Assembly (NCBI GenBank): GCA_029204225.1
Contig: CM055113.1
Span: 33,506,329-33,570,328 of the forward strand
DNA: 64,000 bases
Source of the DNA: Diphasiastrum complanatum
Lineage: Eukaryota > Streptophyta > Lycopodiopsida > Lycopodiales > Lycopodiaceae
Direction of reading: 5' to 3'
Below are positions 1-10,368 of the stretch, piece after piece; the first letter of the stretch is position 1, and each line of letters opens with the position of its first letter. Both the position numbers and the translations under genes were made by a program. The notes beneath the pieces are model-generated. The model was not told the origin of the DNA, made no database searches, and worked only from the letters and a program-made list of their open reading frames with translations.

Positions 1-772
1 TGGTTCGACACATCACGAAGAGCATGAGGGCAAGAGGCGCACACGCCCTACTGCTGCAGGTATATTTCGTTGCTCTGTCGTTTTTGCTTTCGTATTGGTT
101 TGAGACATTTAGTTTAATGCCCTCACGGTTGCTTCGGCTTTTCTCACGAATGATTGACTTGTGCAGGTCAATCCCGATGAGTGCCTGGTTGCAGCGGCAG
201 ATCACGAGCCAGAGGTTGATCCGGACGATGCTATTCAGCGTGCTCTGCGGGGTGATCCCGAGGATGATGTCGATGCCGATGAGAGCACCACCCTCCCTGC
301 TGACGTTCCATTGCCCTCCTCTGATGATGAGCCCACATATGATTCAGACGAGACGGTCGACCTAGCAGGGGATGGTCCACGTGCCCCACCCAGTACCCCC
401 GCATCGTGCCCCCTTTCAGATGATGGATGGTCCAAGTTTGCGAGGGAGACAGAGGCTGCTGCCCAGAGACATATAGCGCAGAGACGACTCAGAGCATCAC
501 AGGCAGGCAGTTCCTCCCAGAGACCCCCCCATGGCAGAGGGAGACCCCCAAGCAGGAGTGTACCACAGAGGGTTCTTCCTTCCGGCAGACCCAGAGGCAG
601 GCCAGCCAAGAGGGGACGCACTGGTGATTCTTCTACTCGTCTCTTGGCAGGCGTTGGCCCAGACTTAGAGGAGTCCCAGATGCCTCCAGACTCCCAGCCA
701 GACTTTGTATTTGACACCCCTACAGATGCATTTGGCATGCAGAGGGATGATTTGTTTAGCGCAGACTTGTAG
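1..772 (+). pseudogene. hAT-like transposase, C-terminal exons
   Basis: This is the carboxyl end of a transposase that starts before the window. Exon 1 ends in SMRARGAHALLLQ at 59 with donor GTATAT. The intron runs 60-166 with acceptor TTGTGCAG, and exon 2 (167-772) opens VNPDE in phase 0. The segment up to LLLQ matches the one after the hAT dimerisation region in the minus-strand copy at 7229-7400, which fixes the family. Exon 2 is acidic, then carries two basic AT-hook-like stretches (GRGRPP and GRPRGRPAKRGR) and ends DDLFSADL. No stop interrupts the visible part, so this copy is less decayed than its neighbours. The catalytic region is outside the window. The AT-hook tail probably binds AT-rich element ends, which is inference. 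Confidence 0.6.
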
Positions 773-932
773 ATACTGATACACATTTTAGCATCATGTA
801 CAGTGGCATCAGATGAGATGTATATATTTTTTTACAATCTATTTGTGTCATGGCTAATTTATCGTGATTGCTTACAAATGGTTAGCTCTGTGAAGTTTGA
901 ATGGTTAGTCAAAAATGGTTTGCTCCGTGCAA

Positions 933-934
<2 letters not shown>

Positions 935-995
<61 letters not shown>
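935..995. repeat. (AG)n microsatellite
   Basis: An uninterrupted AG dinucleotide run of about 60 bp downstream of the hAT C-terminus. Confidence 0.97.
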
Positions 996-997
<2 letters not shown>

Positions 998-2060
998 AGC
1001 ACATCTGCATCTCATTCAAAACATATGCATCATGTTCAACCATTTAACGTAAGACCCTAAACCCGACACGCCAACAAATGGCACAGTTAACACAACACCC
1101 CAAACCCTAACAAATCACCCTAAACCCACAACCCCACAGCCATAACCATCAAAACAAGCCACAAGCATAATCATCATCCATAAACATCATCAACCCCACC
1201 CACGTCCTCATTGTGTCGTAGGCATTGCACCACAGGTATGTGCAGATTCAACATCAAAGCTGCACTTGTGCAGCATACACTTAAACCTGCGTAGAATGTA
1301 TTAATGGTCCAGGAATATAGGCGCAGGGGTTCATGGAGCAAGTATTGTAAATTTCAACATCGTATTGTAGCAAGTTGGAGTAGTGCCATAACTAATTAGT
1401 AAGCTGTTGAAGTTCATCCGGGAAGAAACCGATCCCCTAAACCGAGTCACAATAGTGTATAGCTTGTCACTCTTCTGGTGAGCCCTAATTTCCCCCAAAG
1501 ACTTCTGCTCCTGAGAGCCTGTCACTCTTCTGGTGAGCGTTCACCTTTCCCCAATCCTCTGGCGAGCATTCACTTCTAAACCTTGGGGCAGTAATATGTT
1601 TGCCATACAAACCTTCACTTGAAACCACTCTCAGATCTTTCTTTGCCACTTTTTTGGAGCTTAGTTCCCAATGAAGGTTTGTAATAATTTATGAACTGCT
1701 CACTGGCCATGGTTGTTTAGTAATATTGAGGTTATGAGAGGCATGGCCCAGTGGTTAGGTCTGTTGCAAATATTTTTGCAAATTTTTTTGGAAATTTTTT
1801 CGGTACTGTTTTCCTATTTTGTAACAGGAGGGGGCAGGTGGGTGACAGGCACCCTCTGATAATTAATTCCGAGGGAAAAACAGGGGCCATAAATTGTTTT
1901 TATTTTGCTTTTGGGATGGGGGACAGTGTAGGCAGGTGCCTGTATTTTTTTTTTTTTTGAAAAAAAAAATTTGAAAAAAATTGGACGCGTCCGGACGCTG
2001 ACGCACCCCTAGCGCGTCCGCGTCCGCCATCCGCTTCCTTAGATATATATACATATATTA
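996..2060. other. Non-coding span
   Basis: No gene is supported here. Around 1050-1150 there are dispersed CCCTAAACCC-like words, too irregular to be telomeric. At 1743-1760 a tRNA box-A-like word (TGGCCCAGTGG) follows GAGGCA, suggesting the head of a SINE, but no box B follows. 1950-1985 is poly-T/poly-A, and 1984-2035 is a GC-rich stretch with repeated GCGTCCG words. Confidence 0.6.
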
Positions 2061-2071
2061 TAGTGGCACGT

Positions 2072-2113
2072 GGTACCGCCATTATGGTACCGCGGTACCA
2101 TAATGGTGGTATC
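2072..2113. repeat. GC-rich palindrome at left flank of hAT copy
   Basis: Bases 2079-2106 form a perfect 28-bp palindrome centred on GGTACCGCGGTACC. With two mismatched pairs it extends to 2072-2113. More GGTACC and GGTATC words follow to about 2155. The same design with GGATCCGCGGATCC lies at 6392-6421 beyond the other side of the transposase relic. GC-rich subterminal repeats are common transposase-binding sites in hAT elements, so these may mark the element ends. No target-site duplication was found. Confidence 0.7.
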
Positions 2114-2761
2114 GCGGTTATGGTGCCGCCCTCAGACCAGCGGTACCAGGGCGGCACCACAAAAATAATATTTTATTATTATTATTATTATTATTTTAAT
2201 TAAAAACCCTTTTAACAGGCTAATACAGGGTAAAAAATTCAGGAAAAAAAAGGGTAGGGTTTAGGAAAAAGATTTTACTGTACAGGGGACTGTACTGGGG
2301 GCATTGTGGGAGAGCAGACCTTGTGGTCAATGGGAGTGTAGCATGTGGGTGTCTAACATAGTGTAAAGAACAGCCCCAGTCGTATATGGCAGGAATACAT
2401 ACTGTAATTTTGATACATCTGATGAATTAATGTACGGTGTGTTTTTTGTGCAACGCGTGCCTGGTGTATTGCAATGTAATATGTGTTTATGAAATGCTAT
2501 AAAGGGGGTTGTATTTGTGTTGTGCATCTGCTATCAATCTCTGCAGTTGAAACTAATTGTAATTATGCACATACCATTCGAAATAAAATTGAAAATAGAG
2601 CATAACAATTACAAATCGACAAATACAAAATGTGCAGTGAATAAAGTACGTCCAACACTGAATATAGTATGGAAAATGGTCTGAATATAGTGTTCGACCA
2701 TCTGGCCGCCAAACATGGAACATGATATCAAACTGCTAAAAATAAAATAACAGAGCTACAA

Positions 2762-5700
2762 TCAATGCTCTGGCTCTAACTCAGATGAATGCTCCGGAGA
2801 CAACTCAAGGCCCCGAGCTGACTCTCGCAACTGATATCTATGGCTGTCTGGAACTGGCACGGGCTGTGTATCCGAGGGGGAAGACTCGTCATCCTCATCC
2901 TCCCAATCTGCCTCCACATCAGCCCCCAAGCAGGCTAAACCAACAACACCTGCTGCAGCTGGCTGTCATACTGCACCTCTACCAGCAACTGGAGCCCTGC
3001 GAGGTCGTCCTCTCTTCCCTGGCTGTTTTTGTGCCCTGCCTTTCTTGTTCGGTGCACCCTTGGGCCTTCCTGGCCTCTTGCGGACGAGGGGAGCCATCAA
3101 TGCCTCATCACCCCCATGCAGATCACCTGGCTGGCTAGGCTGGGCCCAAGCTGCGGCCGGCTGGGTTAGAGAAGCCAAAGATGGGTGTCCCTGTGCAGCT
3201 GATAGTGGAGGATAGGTCCGTGGAGTGTGTGCCCGTGGGCCTGCTGCTGGTGGAGGAACTGGCTGTGGAGGGGCCATCCCTGCAAGAGGCAAGTACAGCG
3301 GCGATAAGTACTGAAAGGGGCGCTGCGGTGGCCGGTACTGGTACATCCTGGGTGCTGCCAAAGGAGGAGCGGGTGCCGTGGGTGCTGCCAAGGGAGGAGG
3401 ATGTGTCGTGGGTGCTGCCACTGGAGGAGCCACTGTGGATGTGGGCGCTGCAAGAGAAAATCTGGGCACAGATGGTGGCCTGCCATGGAGACCTGGTGCT
3501 GCAAAAGTGGATGGCGATGGAGGGGCTGCAGGCCTCAATGGCATCGGTGGCACTGCAGGTGTTGTGCGGCGCACATATACCCTCTGAGGAACTAGAGGAA
3601 CTGCAGGCACCTCATGTAGCTGCTCCGGCTGAGACTCTGTGTAGGGCATGCTAGCTAGAGAGGATGGGGGCGCCTTGACGCTCGGCATCTGCTGGGCCTC
3701 TGAATCCAACTCTGCAATCAAGTTGTCCAGCTGGGCATCCGAATACAAATGCTTTGGGCTCTAGGACTCATCATGTGCACCATCCTCTGGATCATACTGT
3801 GCCTCATCCTGTGCACCATGCGGACCCTGCATGGCCTCCCAATCGGTACAATCAAAGTCATCTGGTGACTCCTCTGGTGTGCTGTCGTAGAAATGCCTAT
3901 GACTCTGTGATGCACGCATCCAAGTAGCTGCGGAAGGTAAGCCCAAATCACTCTGCCCCCCATCAAGAGCCTTCTCCATCATATCAACATAAGAAGGTAT
4001 GCCACTGCCCCCCCCTGTGTGCCCTGCCTGTCTCCCAGTATAATCTGTGGTATGTGACCCACCTCTACCACGTGATGCACCTGTGAACCCTGCTCTAGGC
4101 GTGTGCCCAACACCTTTATCATATGCCTCATCCCTCTCTGATCTAGCGAACACAACCCGAATGGGCTCATCCTCATGCTGATCTATTTTTGACACTGGCT
4201 CATCTGCCTCGTACAATGGAGGCTCTCTGTGCTCAAGCCCAAGCTCTCTCTCTCTCTCATCTCGGCAAGCTTCCTCTCTCTCGTTGCCATAAGCTGTGTG
4301 CCCAGGTCATCTGCAGGCATGGGATGGGTGCTGTCCGTAGGCAAGTCAACTTGGCGCTCCAAATCTGATATCTTCATCTGCAAGGTTAAAAATTTGCATG
4401 TCAGAGAGACAATTTGATCAAGAAACAAAACCAACGTATAAGTCGTTAACCAACATGCTTTGGGAGAATAGCTAATCACCTGCAATGCGCTCGTAATGGT
4501 CGAAAGTCTCCTGGCGAGGCGTGCGTTGGTGCTACAGAACACCAACCGCTCCAACTAACTCACTGACAGCCTGTTTTTTCTCCTCGTGTGAATGAGTGCC
4601 CATGTGCTCCAATTGCGCTCACACACGGAGGCAGCGCAGTCCTGTGGTACGTGCATTGAAGGGGTATGAACAATGTGAGGGAACTCGGCCTCTAGCAGTA
4701 CACCGATCTGAATGCAGTTCGTGGCATTGTCCGTCACCACCGTGACGACATGCTGTGGGCCTATGGACAGGATGGAAGACCTGATGACATCAAACATGAA
4801 CTCTGCAGATATGACTCTCCCCCCCTACTGCAATCCACTGCCCTCAAAAATTGTGTGCCCATGCAGCTGGAGACCAATATGTTGAGGATCGGCCTCCTCT
4901 TGACATCAGTCCAGCCATCGGACATGATGCTGCAACCGTAAGTGGCCCAGTGGCGACGTAGAGGCTACATCTCTCTAGACAATGACTCGACCCTATCCCT
5001 CAGCATGCGTGTACGGACAACCTCTGAACTAGGGACTCTCCAGCTAGGGCTGACAGTCTGTGCAAGGCGGAAGGCCCTTCTGAAGGCCTCAGAGTCGGTG
5101 ATGGCAAATGGAAGGTTCAGCTCATAAATCAGACTGGCCACGGCCTGTGTGGCCTCTCTATCCGTGTGCGGCTGATGCGCGCCACGAATGCTCTGCTGCC
5201 TAAGAACTCTCCCTGCTGGGCGATGGGTAGCGGACCTCCAGCACGATGCACCAAACGTGACGGGAATGGATGATGACGCGACAAGCTGGGCACTAGTGGA
5301 TGCATCAGCTGTAGACGTGGAATGGGGAGAGTGGGATGCACTGGCCGGGATGGGTGCAGCAGCATAAGTGGGGTACACTGGTGGAGGGGGGACATCTGGC
5401 ATGGGATACGAAAACTGCTGGCTAAGGAGGTCATCCGGATGTGATGGGAGGGAGGAAGGGATCTCCTCAAAATCCTGGAAGGCCTCGTCACTGGCATCCA
5501 GGGCCTGCTCCTGCTCGGGTGGCGGAGAGTCCATGAGAAAGTCGTAAACTGGGGAAGTGCGAGCAACAGTAGGTGGTGGTGGAACCGCAGTGGCAACTGG
5601 CGGACGCGATGGGATGGGATCCACCGGAATGGGTGCAGATGGGGGTGTGTGAGGCGGAACTGTCTGAGGGGGATGAGGGGCAAAGGGACTGGACGAGGAT

Positions 5701-6068
5701 GCACTCCCTCTCCTCGTGCGTGCCAGCCAAGCAGGCAGCAATTCGAGGTCAACCACGTAAGGAGCGGTGCAAAACCGAAGAACACCCTCCGAAATGGTGT
5801 TCTCCCCCGCCACAAGACGTGGCCCGTAGGTATCCAGAAGTCACTGCCTGACGGGAACAGACATGCTGGCACAGGGGGCAGCATTCAGTGTGCCACCATC
5901 TTTGGCGCGTGACCCGAGTAGGTGGCCTTTAAGGCGAGTGAGGGTGGCAACGAACTCGGCCAGGCAATATCGACAGCGCACGATCTTTGCACCGGACTTG
6001 TTGGACTTGTCGGGAACCCGCCTGACAATATTCACCTTGTCCCACAGATCGGCAAGGTTGGAATGCAC
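2762..6068 (-). pseudogene. hAT transposase (BED + DUF659), internally deleted
   Basis: Read on the minus strand, the order is as follows. A BED zinc finger (6068-5841) has CRYC and a later TRLKGHL. A long proline-rich linker (5813-5130) leads to the IYELNLPFAITDSEAF motif near 5115. DUF659 (4960-4670) has CSIMSDGWTDVKRRP and VTDNATNC, giving two catalytic Asp. The dimerisation-type segment CERNWSTWALIHT with LVFCSTNARLARRL (4650-4500) follows. An intron runs 4479-4378. An acidic tail then leads to AT-hook motifs (KRPGRPK, GKRGRPRR) and the C-terminus ELEPEH ending at 2762. About 250 residues expected between DUF659 and CERNW are missing, including the third catalytic residue. There is a frameshift near 4240, and in-frame stops at 3761 and 2966. 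Translation resumes in the same frame after both stops. The copy is dead or, at most, non-autonomous. Confidence 0.8.
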
Positions 6069-6391
6069 TATCTCTGTAGAAGGAACTGGGGAAAGAAGGC
6101 AGAGATCTCTGTGAGTGCGATAGGAGTCGGAAGGCTTGGAAAAACCACAACAAAGGCCGAAATAGCAATAGCAGGGGCGGACACGATCAGTGCAACGCGA
6201 AGACAGTATGATGGCGAGGAGTGGGCATACAACAGAGAGGACGCGGACAGCAGGGCGATGGGCATGGAAAGAGATGAAGCGAGGGGGGGGGGATTAGGTT
6301 AAAAAAATATATATTAATATATTAAATATTAAAAAATATTATATATTAAAAAATAATAAATATTGTGGTACCGCGGCTCAGTATGGATCCG

Positions 6392-6421
6392 CGGTAACGG
6401 GATCCGCGGATCCCGATACCG
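6392..6421. repeat. GC-rich palindrome at right flank of hAT copy
   Basis: Bases 6398-6415 are a perfect 18-bp palindrome (CGGGATCCGCGGATCCCG). Allowing one mismatched pair, the symmetry spans the 30 bp of 6392-6421. It sits between AT-rich runs and mirrors the structure at 2072-2113 across the transposase relic. It is a candidate subterminal transposase-binding site. Confidence 0.7.
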
Positions 6422-6469
6422 CTGGATCTATATGATATATATATATATATCATAGTTGCATGGGCCATT

Positions 6470-6485
6470 CCGGAACATGTTCCGG
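6470..6485. repeat. 16-bp perfect palindrome
   Basis: CCGGAACATGTTCCGG is a perfect inverted repeat just outside the right flank of the hAT relic, shortly after a CATAGTTG word that resembles the terminus of the hAT MITE at 34518. Its function is unknown. Confidence 0.75.
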
Positions 6486-6961
6486 GATTTCGACTTGGAA
6501 CATGACCCTTGAAAGCTTTTTTTTTTTTTTTTGCCAATATGGGTGTCAGATGGCTGCATTTTTCCTGGGGAGTTTCAATATAATTTTTTCAAAAAATTTT
6601 ATGCATTGCAGAAGTAGGATTTTGTTGGATACTAGGTGTCAGTGAACCACTAATTCACTAATTCTTGATGTGCTGATTAACTGATTCACAAGTGGAGGTC
6701 CACGATGAAGTTATCAGCATTTGGGAATACCGACATCAGTGAGATGGACTCTGCTCTCTCCCTCCCTCTCTATCCATCTGAGATCACATCAAACCTTAGG
6801 GCATACCGAATCATCACTGAAACCATACTGAAGAGATAAAACACATGTCCCACAACAACAAAACTAGCATAAAAGATAGGAAAGAAGGTATGGGAAGGAT
6901 ACCTCGTGGATCCATGGGAGTGTGCACATGTCGTGGATCAGTAGATCGCTAGAATGCGCAG
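6486..6961. other. Non-coding span
   Basis: I see no gene. A poly-T run lies at about 6519-6532, and short CACTAATTCACTAATTC repetition at about 6647-6665. The rest is unremarkable. Confidence 0.5.
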
Positions 6962-7516
6962 TCACATGATGTTCACACAATGGAGGAGTGCTCGCGCATC
7001 AGGAGATCTCCCATCTGCCTGCATCATGGCGTTGTCTGTGACAACTTGTACCACGTGATCGGCCCCAATCTCCTGGATGGCAATGCTCATTGCATCGTAG
7101 ATGAACTCTGCGGTGATGGCTGCACCACCAAGAGTGGCATCCACCCCTCGTAGAAACACGGTGCCAAGCGGACATGAGACCATGATGTTCACAACACGAA
7201 AGCAAAACGATAGAGCATAGAAACTTACCTGCAGTAGTAGGGCGCGTGTGCCTGCCCTCATGCTGTCTGCGATGCGTCGAACCACCCTGGTGTTCGTATT
7301 GCAGTACACCAAGTCATTGCACCGCTCCTGCATGAGGCGGTTCCACCTATTCGTGTGAACAAGGCTGAATGCTAACCAGTTCCGCTCACACACACAAATC
7401 CTGTGTTGCAACTTTCCCTTTTCCCCAAAACAAGTTGCATGGCCTAATGTGACCAACCATATGTGTGTTAGGAAAAACAATTGTTGGGTGCTCAATTGCA
7501 TGACAACCCTTACCAC
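6962..7516 (-). pseudogene. hAT transposase fragment with permuted domains
   Basis: On the minus strand the CERNWLAFSLVHT dimerisation-type segment and LVYCNTNTRVVRRI come first (7400-7230). They end at SMRAGTRALLLQ with a GTAAGT donor at 7228. Only then does the DUF659 part follow (7195-6960), with NIMVSCPLGTVFLRGVDATL and VVTDNA, frameshifting into LLMREHSSIV. In an intact hAT protein DUF659 lies upstream of CERNW. The sequence CATGATGTTCACA is present at both edges of the DUF659 block (6965-6977 and 7181-7193). Either two fragments abut or one copy was rearranged through this 13-bp repeat. It is not functional. Confidence 0.7.
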
Positions 7517-7520
7517 TGCT

Positions 7521-8330
7521 TATGACACTCGGTTTTCAACCAGCCTTGCCTCCACATTGCCCTCATATATCAATGTACGTTGTATAAACAATTGTGTGTT
7601 CCTTATAAGACAGATTAAAAAACTGGTGTAAACATAATAGAGCATGTTCAATCAAAAAAGGTTTACAATTTTGTGACTTTTTTCTTTTAACAAACAATAA
7701 GGAGGGTGACACATGATTATGTAAAATGAGAAAGCAAGTAGCTGGTCAATAAGAAACTATGTGATTCTAATAGCTTGATAGCAGCGATAAATCAGAAATC
7801 ATTATGCAAACGAAAGTCGGTCTTATACTTGCAATTATCGGCCATGTGTGGCACCTACATTGAGCACTAGGTCTCCGACATTTCATCTAGTACTATTCAT
7901 CGATGGACTGTGATCAGGCCTCTTGGGCCTTGTTAGAATTAGCAGTAGGATAAGGTCACCTAGTTTTACTAATAGTGAGCATTAAACATTTGGATAAATC
8001 TGGTCAATCTTGTCGGGCCCTTAGCCCTACCAGTTTGATCTCATAGTCAGCTATTGATTAGCCCAAGGCCTCCTCATGTGAGAGATAAAATGCTTGAAAA
8101 TAGTTCTGATCACAGCATAGCGTAGGTTCAGCTTAGCTAAGTTGCATTTAGTTGTGATATAGTTGCTCTTATCATGATTTGATGTGCAGATTGCTATGGT
8201 TGACCTTTCTATATGCTTTAGTGCCACATATTTCCTAGTCTGTCTAATGTTTTGCCTATAAGTTGGTATTACAGAACTCTCTTTGGCTGATTGAATATCT
8301 ACAATTTTTTTCAAGGGAGTTTTTTGTTTC
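7521..8330. other. Non-coding span
   Basis: No gene, RNA or repeat could be supported. Short minus-strand reading at 8051-8335 could be further decayed retroelement sequence but has no recognisable motif. Confidence 0.4.
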
Positions 8331-8475
8331 AACATAGGTTCTCTCTGTAGTTATTTTGTAGCATCTGCTAATCCATGACATTTCCTTTCTTGATGATAAA
8401 GCAAGTATTGCAATCAAATTTGACATCACATCCATTGTCAATCAACTGATAATCATACTCTTGATCCATCATCCT
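8330..8475 (-). pseudogene. copia pre-integrase fragment (tentative)
   Basis: The minus strand reads YQLIDNGCDVKFD followed by CNTCFIIKKGNVMD and a stop. This resembles the copia GAG-pre-integrase pattern QL-x-DNG-x-V-x-F. There is too little flanking similarity to be sure, and the next residues do not show the expected LGH motif. Confidence 0.35.
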
Positions 8476-9030
8476 CCTTTGTCACCCTCCGGCTGCCTAT
8501 CATGATCACTTTCCCTTACTTTCCCAGCAGTCAACACTTGAAATTCCCTCAAAAGAAATGCTGTTTGTATCTCTTGATATTGATTAGAATATGATTGGAT
8601 TGGCAAGCTCTCTGGCTGTGGAGGTGCTGAACATTACTTAGCTAACCTCTCTCCAGGTCATAAGTCTCTTGTTAGAAATGTGATTTTCACCCCATGACCT
8701 GGTGATCTTCATGCGTTTGACCTCACACAGGTTGTCGCTAATTAGTGCTAATACAGTGAGCAAATACTTTAATCTGTAAAAACATGTTCCCAGAATTGTA
8801 AGAAACGTTGTAAAGGCCATTTGTGCCTTCGGACGTATTTATAGCTAAGTTGGGTCAACTAGGAGCATTAATTCACATGGGTGTGTCCACACAACATTGG
8901 GCAATGGGTATTTTTTAAATGCCTTGAGGCTGAATTGGGTCTAGTAGGGGGCAAACCTCTTTGAAGCCCTTTTTGAGCTAGATGTTGGTTCCCACTTGTA
9001 AGGAGTTGGTGGTTAATTTCCGCTTCCAAG

Positions 9031-9032
<2 letters not shown>

Positions 9033-9095
<63 letters not shown>
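9033..9095. repeat. (TC)n microsatellite
   Basis: A TC dinucleotide run of about 60 bp, some 170 bp upstream of the first visible YKT6 exon. Confidence 0.97.
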
Positions 9096-9098
<3 letters not shown>

Positions 9099-9263
9099 AT
9101 TCACATGCACACCAATCACTCACATGCCCCCCATATTTCTTGGCATGTGAGAGTTCACATGTATTGGAATGTGACGTAATTTTTTGAGAAAGTACCACAA
9201 TGTGTTCACTGTCAACTTTTCACGCTATAGATACTTTCTCATGTTCTTATGTGGGCACTGTAG

Positions 9264-10108
9264 GATCCGACAGAGGCTGACAAGCTTTTGAAAATTCAAA
9301 GGGACCTTGATGAGACTAAAGTTATCCTGGTATTATTTCTATTACATCTGAAAAAAGAGCATAGCTGCAAGTTTTCATATATTCGTGCCATTAAATTGTT
9401 ATTGAAAGTCACCAATTTTCACTTTATGGCTGCACAGATGGAACTATGTGGATGCAAGTTAATCCATCCGTTTTCTTGAGCTTTTATCTTGGTACTGTGC
9501 TACATTCCTGGAGAGATCATTGGGCATGCAAAATTGTTACGAACATTTTCATTCATGGCTCTCAGACTAGATGCTTTCTGAGAAGTTTAAGTAGGACACA
9601 AGTTAGGGTGTTTGTAGTCATGTCTTTTATGATCATATCCAGGAAATCTTTCAAACCTGTTGTGTAATAGAATGAGCTTATATCACACTCGTAGCTGCAT
9701 GTGGCAGACTTACATGTCTTTTTATATAATCACATAATACTAAAGCCCATGGTCATGAGTTTGAGAGTGCTTAGTTGCTCAAAATCTCGGTAGCTCTAGG
9801 ATTCTAATGTGTCGGAGTAGCTTACTGTTTGGTTGTAGTTGAAGGGCATTCTTCTTCATGATATCCTTTTAATTTCAGTTTTCTCATTGCGTACACTTCT
9901 GTATGTTTGATGTTGTTATGTTGGCAAAATTCACTTTCTATTGAAGACCAAAGATTCTTCTTGGCCAAATTCAGCAGCTCCATTCACTTCTGAGTTGTTC
10001 ATTGCATTTGTTGTGCATGTTGTAGCATAAAACAATCGATAGTGTCCTTGCACGCGGGGAGAGGTTGGACTCATTGGTTGAAAAGAGCACAGATCTAAGC
10101 ATGGCATC

Positions 10109-10200
<92 letters not shown>

Positions 10201-10368
10201 AGGTGCAATCCGTATAAAATTGTGTTGGTGTCCTTTCTTTTCTGTTGCTATCTATTTACTGTAAATTTCCTCTGACATATGACAAGTAAGACTGCCATGC
10301 TGCTGTCGTTCTTGCAGATGTTCTACAAGCAGGCTAAAAAGGCAAACCAATGCTGTACAATTTTGTAA
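9264..10368 (+). CDS. YKT6: YKT6 R-SNARE, last three exons
   Basis: YKT6 is a prenylated R-SNARE acting in ER-Golgi, endosomal and vacuolar membrane fusion. Three phase-0 exons are visible: 9264-9329 (22 codons, from DPTEADKLLKIQRDLDETK), 10026-10112 (29 codons, HKTIDSVLARGERLDSLVEK) and 10318-10368 (MFYKQAKKANQCCTIL and stop). All junctions are GT-AG. Together they give most of the SNARE motif with its zero-layer Arg in LARGE. The CTIL CaaX box and the preceding Cys are the lipid anchors of this family. There is no stop or frameshift. The N-terminal longin domain and first SNARE residues are absent from 1-9263, so the upstream exons lie left of the window or were lost. The hAT relics to the left would then sit in a long intron. 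A (TC)n tract starts right at the second donor. Confidence 0.9.
10113..10200. repeat. (TC)n microsatellite at a 5' splice site
   Basis: The tract begins with the donor GT of the second visible YKT6 intron and ends CTCTCTAG|GTGC. The end is a pyrimidine tract plus AG that could itself act as a cryptic acceptor. One CCCTCG interruption splits it. Length variation here could affect splicing. Confidence 0.95.

Noticed and set aside
1050-1150. Telomere-like CCCTAAA repeats
   Set aside because: Words are irregular and not tandem. A single CCCTAAACCCTAAAC at about 17781 is also too short to mean telomeric DNA.
2966-4216. Plus-strand ORFs across the proline-rich hAT tail
   Set aside because: They are mirror readings of the minus-strand AT-hook/proline-rich coding sequence.
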